In this document: positions 35,128 through 44,580 of the stretch, in pieces
Layout of the letters: every line of letters starts with the position of its first letter
How positions within the stretch are numbered: the stretch's first letter is position 1
Source: an uncultured Bacteroidota bacterium
GTDB taxonomy: Bacteria > Bacteroidota > Bacteroidia > B-17B0 > Aurantibacillaceae
Assembly: GCA_903893815.1 (NCBI GenBank)
Contig: CAITNS010000043.1
Location: 186,001 to 250,000, forward strand
Direction: 5' to 3'
DNA length: 64,000 bases
The notes under the pieces: model-generated
Seen by the model: the letters and a program-made list of their open reading frames with translations, nothing else
The model's database searches: none
Told to the model about the DNA's origin: nothing
Program-made: the position numbers and the translations under genes

Positions 35128-36183
35128 CTAGTCAATAATTACTTTTTTAATGATGGTATTTTGGTTGTTTGATAAACGAAGAAAATAAATTCCGCTCTCA
35201 AGGCCCCTGATAATAATAAATGAATTAGAAGAGTCTAAATTTATAGTATCCATTTTCTTTCCGGCAATCGTATATAATTCAGCTTTATCAGCTTTAAAAG
35301 TAGAGCTGCTGTAATATAGTTTATCATTTGCAGGAACAGGATAAATTGTAACGTCATCAATTGTTTTTTTAGCCTCTAAAATGCTAGTTGGGGTGCTTGG
35401 TAATGATTTGAATGAATTCGTTAGAAACATGACACTTGAATCAAAGATGCCGTCACCCGCATCTGCAATCGCAATTTTAAAATGGTAGGTTTGCCCCGGA
35501 ATTACAGGAACTAAACCTTGTAAGCCTGCTGTAAATGCATCATAAGCTACGGATGCTCCATTATAATTGTCAATAAAATAAGCGCAATTCATACAGGGGC
35601 CAACACTAGGTCCACTAGTATTACCATTATTAACGGTATTAATTGAAACAGGAATAGTTGTAGATGGAATTAAAGCAAAATTTACATTAGTGTAATTTCC
35701 TCCAGCCGGGTTAGCGCCAGAAACAAAAATGGCAAAAATATCATTTACGCCCGCATTCACAAATTCATTGTATTCCTCAGATCCAAATGAAAAATCAAAT
35801 AGTAAATTAGAATTAGTTGGAACACAGTCAAATTCTATACTACAAGCGTCGAATGTTGGAGCTCCAGAAATAACATCTAATAACGCATCACCTGGTTTCG
35901 AATTATCTGTGTTTAAAAAAACGGAAGCTGCACTGTTAATGGTTGAATCTACAATTCCGGTACTCATGATAACGCCGCTTCCAAAAGCCATATTTGAGGT
36001 GCCTGAATAGAAGCCATAAGCAGTAGGCGCGCCTGTTACTGTCATATTTGTTATTGTAAGTCCAATCCCTTGAAAATAATTGGTTAAATCAGTCATACTA
36101 GGTGTTACTGTAAATGTTAACTGGCTAAATCCATTTGATAAGGATATGACTGAAATTAAAAAAGTGAAGTATAGTTTTTTCAT
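35128..36183 (-). CDS. Choice-of-anchor L domain protein with type A T9SS sorting domain
   Basis: The 351-residue exported protein has a signal peptide ending NGFSQ. The N-terminal domain has GIGLTITNMTVTG, YGFYSG, GVIMSTG and FDFSFGSEEYNEFV...NDIFAIFVSG, the hallmark strings of the choice-of-anchor L family. The last about 75 residues (VTIYPVPANDKLYYSS...GIYFLRLSNNQNTIIKKVIID) are a Por secretion sorting domain. Predicted to be delivered to the surface by T9SS. The ligand is unknown. Confidence 0.88.
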   Translation of the reverse strand: MKKLYFTFLISVISLSNGFSQLTFTVTPSMTDLTNYFQGIGLTITNMTVTGAPTAYGFYSGTSNMAFGSGVIMSTGIVDSTINSAASVFLNTDNSKPGDALLDVISGAPTFDACSIEFDCVPTNSNLLFDFSFGSEEYNEFVNAGVNDIFAIFVSGANPAGGNYTNVNFALIPSTTIPVSINTVNNGNTSGPSVGPCMNCAYFIDNYNGASVAYDAFTAGLQGLVPVIPGQTYHFKIAIADAGDGIFDSSVMFLTNSFKSLPSTPTSILEAKKTIDDVTIYPVPANDKLYYSSSTFKADKAELYTIAGKKMDTINLDSSNSFIIIRGLESGIYFLRLSNNQNTIIKKVIID

Positions 36184-36306
36184 CGTATTTAATATTTAGA
36201 TAAATTTATTAATTAAGTCGGGCAGAGCAAAGAAATTTACCTTTTTAATAAGATTGACTTATTGAAATAGCTATAGTTATGAGTAAAAATGTTATTTTTA
36301 CAGCTG

Positions 36307-38355
36307 ATGAATTTTTTGTTTCCTACATTTTTAATCGGATTAGCAGCAATAGCCATTCCTATTATCATTCATCTTTTCAATTTTAGGAAATACAAAAAAG
36401 TGTATTTCACCAATGTTCAGTTTCTAAAAGAATTAAAACAAGAAAGCGATAGTAAATCTAAGCTAAAAGAATGGCTGATTTTAGCGATGCGTATTTTAGC
36501 AATCTCTTGTTTGGTGTTTGCTTTTGCTCAGCCTTTTATTCCTGGAAAAGTAAAAACAATCCAAGGTGAAAAAGCCATCAGTATTTATATTGATAATTCC
36601 TTTAGCATGGAAAGTACTAATAAAAAGGGAACGCTTTTAGAAAATTCTAAAACTTTGGCTACTGAGATTGTCAATACATTTAATGCAAGCGATAAATTTC
36701 AATTATTAACGAATGATTTTGAAGGAAAACATCAACGCTTTATTTCTAAAGAGGAATTTGTTGAGCAATTAAACGATGTAAAAATTTCTTCTGCAACAAA
36801 GAGTATAAGTGATGTGATAAAACGCCAACAAGATTTTTTACAAAACTCTTCTGCAAAAAATAAGCGCATTTTCTTATTAAGCGATTTTCAGAAAAACACA
36901 TCTGTTATTTCTAAAACCGATATTGACACTAATATTGCTATTAGTTGCATTCCAATTGCATCTTCGGAAGTTAACAATGTATATATCGACAGTGTTTGGT
37001 TTGAAACGCCTGTTCAGCAATATGAAACGCAACAAATCATTCATGCTATTGTCATTAACAAAAGCAACAAAGACATTGAAAATGCTAGTTTGAAGTTATA
37101 CATCAATGATGCGCAAGTTTCTTTAGCATCTTTTAATGTAAGTGCTGGTAACAAAAAAGATGTGAGTATTTCTTTTACCGTAAAAGTGAAAGGAATTAAT
37201 AAAGGGGTTTTAAAAATTGAAGATTATCCAATTACTTACGACGACAATTTTTTCTTTAGTTTTAATACACAAACAACTATTAAAGCGTTAGTTATTAATG
37301 GTAAAGATACCAAAACTGCTAGCAACTTTAAATCCTTAATGCAAAATGATAGTTTGTTTGTTTATAAAGAAAATAGTGATGCCTCGATTGATTATAGTGT
37401 ATTTTCAAAAACAAATATTATCGTTTTAAATGAGTTGAACACTATTACTTCTGGTTTAACTTCTGAATTGCAGAAGTTTGTAAATGCAGGGGGTAGCGTG
37501 GTAATTTTTCCGAATAAAAAATCCGATATAATATCTTATAACACCGCGTTTCAAACGCTACTATTGCCACAAATTATAAAACTAGATACTACTAATATTA
37601 AAACACAGAGCATTAATTTCGAGCAAGGCTTATATGAAGGCGTGTTTGATAAAATAGACCAACGTATGGATTTGCCAAAAGTGTTTGAGCATTTTGAATT
37701 CACTAAAACAACCAATAACAATTCGCAAGGTTTGGTGTTATTGCAAAATGGACAGTTTTTAATTTCGTTAAACACATTAGGAAACGGAAAAGTGTATGTG
37801 TTTTCTATTCCATCTGATGAAACAAGTTCTAATTTATTAAAGCACGCCTTGTTTGTTCCAACACTAATTAAAATGGCGATTTTGAGTTTAAAGCCATCTC
37901 CAGTATATTATAAAACGGCTCTAAATGAGATTATTGCCTTAAATAGTACATCCAATTTTTCTGATAAACCTTTGCATATTGTGAAAGACGACAAAAAAGT
38001 AGATGTGATTCCTGAGCATCGTTTGCTTAACAACACAACTGCATTGTATACACAAAATCAAATTACAGAAGCTGGTCATTATAATGTGGAAGAAAATAAT
38101 GTGATAATAAAAGACTTAGCTTTCAATTTTGATAGAAAAGAATCGGATATGAATTTTATGACTCAAGAAGATTTGCAAAAACAAATTGATGAAAAAGACT
38201 TAAAAAATGTATCCGTTATTGAATTAAATGAAAAATCATTAACAAATGCTTTACAAGAAGTGAACGATGGCAAAAAGTTATGGAAATTGTTTTTAATTTT
38301 AGCCTTAATGTTTTTAGCTGCAGAAATTTTGATTATCAGATTATTTAAAAATTAG
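36307..38355 (+). CDS. BatA-domain (aerotolerance regulator N-terminal) membrane protein with VWA-like region
   Basis: The N-terminus MNFLFPTFLIGLAAIAIPIIIHLFNFRKYKKVYFTN (start at 36307 preferred; an in-frame ATG lies six codons earlier) is the BatA domain: two membrane helices around a conserved HLFNFRK. Helix 2 is followed by a von Willebrand A-like region (ISIYIDNSFSM) and a long periplasmic part. A final helix precedes the C-terminus (LFLILALMFLAAEILIIRLF). Family members are linked to stress tolerance or surface assembly in Bacteroidota; the molecular role is not established. It is followed 134 bp later by the dihydroorotase-like gene. Confidence 0.85.
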   Translation: MNFLFPTFLIGLAAIAIPIIIHLFNFRKYKKVYFTNVQFLKELKQESDSKSKLKEWLILAMRILAISCLVFAFAQPFIPGKVKTIQGEKAISIYIDNSFSMESTNKKGTLLENSKTLATEIVNTFNASDKFQLLTNDFEGKHQRFISKEEFVEQLNDVKISSATKSISDVIKRQQDFLQNSSAKNKRIFLLSDFQKNTSVISKTDIDTNIAISCIPIASSEVNNVYIDSVWFETPVQQYETQQIIHAIVINKSNKDIENASLKLYINDAQVSLASFNVSAGNKKDVSISFTVKVKGINKGVLKIEDYPITYDDNFFFSFNTQTTIKALVINGKDTKTASNFKSLMQNDSLFVYKENSDASIDYSVFSKTNIIVLNELNTITSGLTSELQKFVNAGGSVVIFPNKKSDIISYNTAFQTLLLPQIIKLDTTNIKTQSINFEQGLYEGVFDKIDQRMDLPKVFEHFEFTKTTNNNSQGLVLLQNGQFLISLNTLGNGKVYVFSIPSDETSSNLLKHALFVPTLIKMAILSLKPSPVYYKTALNEIIALNSTSNFSDKPLHIVKDDKKVDVIPEHRLLNNTTALYTQNQITEAGHYNVEENNVIIKDLAFNFDRKESDMNFMTQEDLQKQIDEKDLKNVSVIELNEKSLTNALQEVNDGKKLWKLFLILALMFLAAEILIIRLFKN

Positions 38356-38357
38356 GG

Positions 38358-38480
38358 TCCCACAGATTTCGCAAATTTGCGCGGAAATAATTACAATTAG
38401 TTACATGATAATGAAACTATTAAAAAGAGTGAAATTTATAAACCATTTAAAATCTGCGTAGATCAGCGAAATCTGCGGGA
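38358..38480. repeat. 28-bp imperfect inverted repeat in the BatA-dihydroorotase spacer
   Basis: The left arm (38358-38385, starts TCCCACAGATTTCGC) and the complement of the right arm (38453-38480, starts TCCCGCAGATTTCGC) agree at 22 of 28 positions. The 67 bp between them are AT-rich. Similar AATCTGCGGGA phrases recur in intergenic DNA of Bacteroidota as far as I recall. Confidence 0.75.
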
Positions 38481-38489
38481 AAACTAAAT

Positions 38490-39752
38490 ATGAATATTTT
38501 AATTAAACAAGCAACTATAATAGATTCAACTAGCCAGTACAATGGCAGAGTTGTAGATATTTTAATTGAAAAAGGAGTCATTACTCAAATTAAAAAAACG
38601 ATTACTCCTGAAAAAGGAGTTAAGACTATTGAAGCTGAAGGCTTACACGTATCAGCAGGTTGGTTAGATATGCAGGTTAATTTTTGCGACCCAGGTTATG
38701 AGCATAAAGAAACTTTGAATAATGGTTTAAAAAGCGCTGCCAAAGGCGGATTTACAAGTGTGTGTTTAATGAGTGGAACTAATCCTCCTTTACATAACAA
38801 AGCGCAAATTGAATATGTAGCCAATAGAGCAAAAGATAATTTAGTAGAAGTATTAGCTATTGGAACATTAAGCCATAATCAAGAAGGTAAAGATTTGTCG
38901 GAAATGTATGACATGAAGTTATCTGGCGCGGTAGCTTTTAGCGATTATAAAAAGTCTACAAAAGACGCTGGATTAATTCTAAGAGCCTTACAATATTCTC
39001 AAAATATCAATAGCTTTATTATTACACATTGTGATGATAAAACTATTTCTCATGATGGATTAGTAAATGAAGGGGTAACCTCCACAAAATTAGGATTAAA
39101 GGGCATTCCTGCTTTAGCAGAAGAAATTATGTTGCAACGCAACATTCAAATTTTAGAATATACTGGTGGTAAAATGCATATCCCTACGATTAGTACTAAA
39201 GGAAGTGTTGAATTGATAAAAAAAGCAAAAGCTAAAAAATTAAATATTACTTGTGGAGTAGCGGCCTATAATTTATTATTAGATGATTCGGAACTAGAAG
39301 GATTTGACACCAATTATAAAGTAAATCCTCCGTTAAGAACAAAAGAAGATATTGATGCTTTGAAAAAAGGATTGGCGGATGGTGTTATAGATGTGATTGT
39401 GAGTGATCATGCACCACAAGATATTGAAAGCAAAGATTTAGAGTTTGATTTAGCTGATGATGGCATGGTTGGCTTAGAAAGTTGTTTTGGTGTTGTAAAT
39501 ACAGCTCTAGGTTCTAAGCTTTCATTAGAGATCATTATTGACACTTTAACAAAAAATCCTCGTTCTATTTTAGGACTTGATACTGTAAGTGTTAAAGAAG
39601 GCGCTGAGGCTAACTTAACCTTGTTCAATCCAACAAAAAAATACGTGTTTGGTAAATCACATATTGTTGCTGCGAATAAAAATTCAGGAATTATTGGTAA
39701 AGAATTAAAGGGTGTTGTGATTGCTGTAGTGAATAATAATCAGTATGCTTAA
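38490..39752 (+). CDS. Dihydroorotase-like protein lacking the HxH metal motif
   Basis: The 420-residue amidohydrolase-fold protein aligns with multifunctional-complex-type dihydroorotase, but the metal-binding H-x-H after strand 1 is replaced by Gln62-Val-Asn64 (GWLDMQVNFCDPG instead of G-x-x-D-x-H-x-H-x-R-x-P-G). Later ligands seem kept: VAFSDYKK, ITHCDD, GKMHIP and VSDHAPQ. It may therefore be a non-catalytic or weakly active homologue, like the pseudo-dihydroorotases that partner aspartate transcarbamoylase in other bacteria. A true PyrC should then exist elsewhere in the genome. A BatA-domain gene lies upstream. Confidence 0.82.
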   Translation: MNILIKQATIIDSTSQYNGRVVDILIEKGVITQIKKTITPEKGVKTIEAEGLHVSAGWLDMQVNFCDPGYEHKETLNNGLKSAAKGGFTSVCLMSGTNPPLHNKAQIEYVANRAKDNLVEVLAIGTLSHNQEGKDLSEMYDMKLSGAVAFSDYKKSTKDAGLILRALQYSQNINSFIITHCDDKTISHDGLVNEGVTSTKLGLKGIPALAEEIMLQRNIQILEYTGGKMHIPTISTKGSVELIKKAKAKKLNITCGVAAYNLLLDDSELEGFDTNYKVNPPLRTKEDIDALKKGLADGVIDVIVSDHAPQDIESKDLEFDLADDGMVGLESCFGVVNTALGSKLSLEIIIDTLTKNPRSILGLDTVSVKEGAEANLTLFNPTKKYVFGKSHIVAANKNSGIIGKELKGVVIAVVNNNQYA

Positions 39753-39755
39753 GCA

Positions 39756-41315
39756 TTGATTAAACAATTGATATATAGTAATAGTTACTTCACATCTGTA
39801 TTGTTCTTCGCAGCTGGATTGTGTTTGATTATTTTTACTCAAAACTATCCAGTTGGAGATTTTGGAAATTACTATTATGGTAGTAAACTATTTATAGATA
39901 GTAAATTCAGTGTACTAGATTATCAAAGTATCTCTCATTTCAATCAACAAATTTGCAGTTATGGCGAAAGCCATTTTTTTGAAAACTACACTCCTATCCC
40001 ACCTTTTAGCTTAATTGCTTATTTGCCATTCACCTTTTTCGGCTGTTTAAAAGCTAAATTGATTTTTAATTTGCTTAGTTTAATTTTTTTTTGTTTTTCA
40101 TTACAACGTCTACTTGGTTATTGCAGCATAGCCGTATGGAAGACTTATTTAATGCCTTTCATTTTTCTATACCCACTTTATAATTGTATTTATCAGGGCC
40201 AATCTTATTTGATAATTACAGCTTTTTTAATTGAATCGTTTTTGGCATCTGAAAAGTCTAGATATTGGCTTAGTGCTTTTTACTTGGCTCTGTGTATAAG
40301 CCTTAAGTTGTTTCCTGTATTTGTGATTGTTTATTTTGTTTTAAAAAAGGAATATAGGATTGTTATATATTCGATTTTACTAACCCTAATATTATTGTTA
40401 GTCACTCTAATTACAGGTACTGATATCGTGTTTTATTATATTGAGGAAGTAATACCGCGATTGCTAAATAACGATATTATAGGGCCCTATTATCATGGAA
40501 ATCAAAGCGTTTATACATTTTTGCTTAATTTGTTTTCTTTAGATGAAAGTCAAAATAATCACCCCGTTATAAATCTTCCTTGGTTAGTTCCTGTTATAGA
40601 AGGAGTGGCTATTACATTTTTTTTAATAGTCTTAATTAGTTTTAGAAAGCAATCGTCTATTTTAGTTTTTGGTTTTACTATTTTCTGCTCCATATTAATT
40701 GGTCGTTATAATACATCTTATGGAATGTTGATTCTTATACCCTTTTTGGTAGGCATTATTAGTGATAAAAATTTTACTAAGTTCCCTGTTATACTTTTTA
40801 TAGTATTTACTTTGGCTATTAGTGCTCCTGTTGGTTCTTTTTTAAATCAGCCAATGCTATTGCAATTTTCTCGTTTATTAGGATTGGTGCTTGTATTTTG
40901 CATCTTTTTGATATTGTATACACCCGTGATCTCCCTAAAGTATGCTTTTGTACTGGGAAGTATTATTATTTCATACAAGTGTCTATCTTTTTCCGTTAAG
41001 CCTATTCAATACTTTGCAATACAAAATTCTAAAGGTATTTTATACGACTATGCCATACAAAATGATTCTATTACTCTAATTAGCACTATGGGTGATACGG
41101 ATTTGGAAGAGACTTTTCCTATAAATGCTAATGTGCATTGGAGTGAAGAATTGTATGTAAAGGGAAAAGATATAATTTATAAAGGTCAAGTGATTTGCAG
41201 CACAAAGGATCACAAAATGAAACCATTTTTATATAAAGATACTTCTGTTGTATTTTTGAGTGATTTGAATCAGGCTATTGGTTTTTACAAATTAAGAATG
41301 ATATCTTTAAAATGA
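39756..41315 (+). CDS. Polytopic membrane protein, GT87 (DUF2029)-like mannosyltransferase family
   Basis: The 519-residue protein has about ten hydrophobic helices between residues 10 and 410 and a soluble tail of about 100 residues. The N-terminal loop NYPVGDFGNYYYGSKLFIDSKF, carrying an Asp soon after TM1, fits the GT-C type GT87 family, which use polyprenyl-phosphate sugars. It has a TTG start 3 bp after the dihydroorotase stop, the only start that keeps the first helix. It overlaps the acyltransferase by 4 bp. Acceptor is unknown. Confidence 0.7.
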   Translation: MIKQLIYSNSYFTSVLFFAAGLCLIIFTQNYPVGDFGNYYYGSKLFIDSKFSVLDYQSISHFNQQICSYGESHFFENYTPIPPFSLIAYLPFTFFGCLKAKLIFNLLSLIFFCFSLQRLLGYCSIAVWKTYLMPFIFLYPLYNCIYQGQSYLIITAFLIESFLASEKSRYWLSAFYLALCISLKLFPVFVIVYFVLKKEYRIVIYSILLTLILLLVTLITGTDIVFYYIEEVIPRLLNNDIIGPYYHGNQSVYTFLLNLFSLDESQNNHPVINLPWLVPVIEGVAITFFLIVLISFRKQSSILVFGFTIFCSILIGRYNTSYGMLILIPFLVGIISDKNFTKFPVILFIVFTLAISAPVGSFLNQPMLLQFSRLLGLVLVFCIFLILYTPVISLKYAFVLGSIIISYKCLSFSVKPIQYFAIQNSKGILYDYAIQNDSITLISTMGDTDLEETFPINANVHWSEELYVKGKDIIYKGQVICSTKDHKMKPFLYKDTSVVFLSDLNQAIGFYKLRMISLK

Positions 41316-42457
41316 GTCATGATGTATTAATACCAAAAGCTCTGTTTTTTAAAACGTCTGTTTATGATTCTAATAGAAATATTGGGTTGGATATTATTAG
41401 GGCAATATGTGTTATTGCTGTAGTATTGACACATACCAATAATTATCTTGGCGCCTATACTGGTATATACAAGATTGTTTTTCCTTTGGGTTATGTGTTT
41501 CAGGATTTGTTTTTTGCACTAAGTGGTTTTTTGGTTGGCAGGCAAATCATCCGCCACCTTAACACGCCTGGAAGTAATCTTAACCTGATTACTTTTTACA
41601 AAAACAGATGGATAAGAACCGTCCCATTTTATCTTATTTTTCTTTTGATTAACTTTCTTATTTTTCATATTATCTACCAACATGAAGATCTACTTCTTTT
41701 TAAGAAAACATCTTTTTCAATATTTAACTACCTTACCTTTACTCAAAATCTATATGTTCCTCATCCCACTTTTTTTCCTGAAATTTGGCCACTTCCTATC
41801 GAAGAATGGTCGTTTTTGTTTTTGCCAGTTCCAATTGTTTTAATTTCTGTCTTATTTAATAAAACATTAAATACTAAAAACTTGCTTACTGTATTGTTTA
41901 TAGAAATTATGATTGTAACGCTATACAGAGTATATTATATTATCCAATCTGACCCTGAATTGGATTGGGAATTGAGAAAGATTGTGGTTTATAGATTAGA
42001 CGCTTTATTGTACGGTTTTGTTATTAGAATTTTTTCAGATAACTATTCTCATATTTTAAATAAAAACAAATTTCGGCTTTTAATTATTGGAATCGTGTTG
42101 TCTTTCGGTTTTTACTTCTCAAAACCTTATTTACCGATGTTGCTATATAAAAGCTTATTTTTTACTGTTATTCCTATTGGAATGAGCCTTACTTTACCAT
42201 ATTTTTATTTTGTAAACTTTAATAAATTGTCACAATGGTTAAAATCTATTTTAACACATTTCAGTCTCACAAGTTATGCAGTTCTTTTATCGCATTTGTA
42301 TTTAATACAATTTGGGATGCTTTGTATTTACGTTCCATTAAATTTAAATGAGGCTCTTGTTTTTACTAGTGTGTATTTGGCTTTTGTCATTAGTTTTTCA
42401 ACATTGTTTTTTAATTATATTGAACGTCCTATTTTATTGTGGAGAAAAAAAATATGA
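41312..42457 (+). CDS. Acyltransferase 3 (OafA-like) membrane protein
   Basis: The 381-residue protein has about ten helices. The first contains the family motif GLDIIRAICVIAVVLTHTNNYLG with the essential His, followed by FFALSGFLVGRQIIR and FYKNRWIRTVPFY, all typical of O-acetyl/acyl transferases acting on surface glycans. The C-terminus ends FNYIERPIL, also characteristic. Its ATG overlaps the stop of the GT87-like gene (ATGA). Confidence 0.9.
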   Translation: MSHDVLIPKALFFKTSVYDSNRNIGLDIIRAICVIAVVLTHTNNYLGAYTGIYKIVFPLGYVFQDLFFALSGFLVGRQIIRHLNTPGSNLNLITFYKNRWIRTVPFYLIFLLINFLIFHIIYQHEDLLLFKKTSFSIFNYLTFTQNLYVPHPTFFPEIWPLPIEEWSFLFLPVPIVLISVLFNKTLNTKNLLTVLFIEIMIVTLYRVYYIIQSDPELDWELRKIVVYRLDALLYGFVIRIFSDNYSHILNKNKFRLLIIGIVLSFGFYFSKPYLPMLLYKSLFFTVIPIGMSLTLPYFYFVNFNKLSQWLKSILTHFSLTSYAVLLSHLYLIQFGMLCIYVPLNLNEALVFTSVYLAFVISFSTLFFNYIERPILLWRKKI

Positions 42458-42512
42458 AAATGCTATACAATATCTCGTCGGATAATCTTATATTTATTTA
42501 TACTTGTTTGGC

Positions 42513-43433
42513 ATGATAAAACATATTATTAACCTACTTAATAAAAATGATATTACTGAGCTAACTATTGCTGACGTTGGCGCAAAAGGCAGCGTAGAGT
42601 TTATAGAAGAACTTTCAGGAATTACTACTATTCATGCTTTTGAGCCAAACCCAGTTGAATGTAATAATCTTAAAATTCTCTATAAAGACTATCCTTTCAA
42701 AACTTTTCATCTCAATGAATTAGGCTTAGCAGAAAATTCAGGCGTAGCAACCTTCTATTTAACTAATCATAACTCTATGAGCAGTTTTTTAAAGCCTGAT
42801 ATTGAGAATTACGAAAAGCATTTTGGGTCATATAATGAATTTAGTTCATGGAAAAGTAATATTGATACTCAAGAAACCATTTCCATCAAAATTCAAAAAG
42901 CAGATGAGTATTTTAATGATAAAGACGTTGATTATTTAAAGCTTGATACACAGGGAAGTGAATTGTATATATTAAAAGGCGCTAAGAAACTTATACAAAA
43001 TAAAAAAATTCATGTCATTAAAGTAGAGGTGTCCACAATACCAATTTACAAAGATCAAGCTTTGTTTTCGGATATTGATTTGTTTCTTAGAGAAAACCAT
43101 TATGAGTTAATTGATTTTATTACATACCGTAATGAGAACACGTCTTTGTTAAATAGAGGTCAAGTTCATGCTCATTATGCTCCCTGCGGCGATGCTATCT
43201 ATGTTTTGGTTGATAACGAAGCCCTGAAATCTTGCAATATTAAAAAAGGAATTTTTTTATATTGGTTGGGATATACTAGTATTGCCAATTTCTTTTTCGA
43301 AAAAGCAGCTCTATCAGTTGATGATATTAATACATTAAAATCAATTAAAACTAGTAATCATAAATCTTTCTATTTGAGGTTTTTGAAGAATATAATTCCC
43401 CCTGTTCTATTTAAATTAATGAAACGAATTTAA
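42513..43433 (+). CDS. FkbM family SAM-dependent methyltransferase
   Basis: The 306-residue protein (ATG at 42513 preferred; in-frame TTG at 42504) has IADVGAKGSVEFIEEL as SAM motif I, IHAFEPNPVECNNL, a short GLAENSGVATFYLT segment, and DYLKLDTQGSELYILKGAKKLI, the FkbM signature. Such enzymes O-methylate sugars of surface glycans and glycolipids. It follows the acyltransferase by 55 bp and precedes an exported CxxCH protein by 4 bp. Confidence 0.88.
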   Translation: MIKHIINLLNKNDITELTIADVGAKGSVEFIEELSGITTIHAFEPNPVECNNLKILYKDYPFKTFHLNELGLAENSGVATFYLTNHNSMSSFLKPDIENYEKHFGSYNEFSSWKSNIDTQETISIKIQKADEYFNDKDVDYLKLDTQGSELYILKGAKKLIQNKKIHVIKVEVSTIPIYKDQALFSDIDLFLRENHYELIDFITYRNENTSLLNRGQVHAHYAPCGDAIYVLVDNEALKSCNIKKGIFLYWLGYTSIANFFFEKAALSVDDINTLKSIKTSNHKSFYLRFLKNIIPPVLFKLMKRI

Positions 43434-43437
43434 TAAT

Positions 43438-44580
43438 TTGAAAAAAATACCACTCATACTTTTCTCGCTTTTACTAATATTAATTTCATTTTCTTTTCTC
43501 CAAAAGGACAATGTCTCTATAAATTTATCATATAATTTAAATTATAAAAATGATAGCTGGCAAAAACAACGTACGGGTTTTTTATGGGCACTTTCGTATT
43601 TAGGAGCAGATTTGCCAAAAGGCTCCTTTGATAAAAATATGGAATGGATAGATAGTAGTAGTTTTAAAATTAATTTTAATTCACTTGGGTTTGATGAGCA
43701 TGCTTTAAATGAGCTTAAATCAATAACAGATAGCATTAAAAACACACCTTATTATATAAAGCATCATAGTATCGATGTAGGTCATTTTATTGCGTTAACA
43801 ATAGGCAGCAGCCCACATTATTATGCAATTACAAACATGCCAGCAAATTACAGCCAATTTTTAGCGTCCCATGAATTCGAAAATCCTATAGTATTTTCTG
43901 TCACTAAATCATCAGTTGCCAAGCATCATCGCGTTGTTAAGTGTAAAATAAATAAATCAGTTTTGAAGACTGCATTTATTGCAGAGGAGGGTGGTGGTGA
44001 GATAAATTCAAATTTCATTCCGGAGTTTTTTGAAACTATGGATATTATGAAAAATGGTCAACTACGTTTTGCAATTTATAATGCAAATGGGAGTTTAGTA
44101 AATGCAAGTCCTGTTGAGTTTGGGAATGCTGGCAAACCTGCTAAATGTTTATGGTGCCACGAAATTGTGATACAGCCGCTATTTGGTAAAACAGATTCTG
44201 TTGCAAATAGTATTAGTCCTATAGAGTTTCAAAAACTTGTTGAAAGTCAAAACATGATTCTCAATGTGTATCGTAAAACCTTAAACAGTGAAATTAATTT
44301 TAGTAATAGACAAGATCATACTTTGATGGAGCTTTTATACATTAGTTATATGGAGCCTTCGATTAAAAAATTATCCAAAGAATGGAGTATTCCAGAAAAA
44401 GAACTTAAAGCAATTTTAAATCAACAAACTACACACCCGCATTCGGAATTTAGTTTTTTTGATAGTATTTACTACAGAGCTAATATCGAAAAGTATGCTC
44501 CAAGTAAATGCATAAAAGTAGCTGATGACATCAGAGAGCCTTCTATTTATGAACCCATGTTTATAAAAGGAAAACAATAA
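43438..44580 (+). CDS. Exported protein with a single CxxCH haem-binding motif, family not recognised
   Basis: The 380-residue protein has an N-terminal hydrophobic signal (KKIPLILFSLLLILISFSF). The motif CLWCH at residues 237-241, in GKPAKCLWCHE, is what cytochrome c maturation recognises. An EEGGGEI stretch precedes it (183-189). No second motif and no cytochrome-fold Met ligand can be assigned by eye. The start is TTG, 4 bp after the FkbM gene. The stop overlaps the ATG of the decayed arylsulfotransferase-like gene (TAATG). The pairing suggests both were once one unit. Periplasmic or surface location is inferred. Confidence 0.7.
   Translation: MKKIPLILFSLLLILISFSFLQKDNVSINLSYNLNYKNDSWQKQRTGFLWALSYLGADLPKGSFDKNMEWIDSSSFKINFNSLGFDEHALNELKSITDSIKNTPYYIKHHSIDVGHFIALTIGSSPHYYAITNMPANYSQFLASHEFENPIVFSVTKSSVAKHHRVVKCKINKSVLKTAFIAEEGGGEINSNFIPEFFETMDIMKNGQLRFAIYNANGSLVNASPVEFGNAGKPAKCLWCHEIVIQPLFGKTDSVANSISPIEFQKLVESQNMILNVYRKTLNSEINFSNRQDHTLMELLYISYMEPSIKKLSKEWSIPEKELKAILNQQTTHPHSEFSFFDSIYYRANIEKYAPSKCIKVADDIREPSIYEPMFIKGKQ

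Noticed and set aside
38490-39752. Plain annotation as functional dihydroorotase.
   Set aside because: The HxH metal site is replaced by Q-V-N, so activity cannot be assumed.
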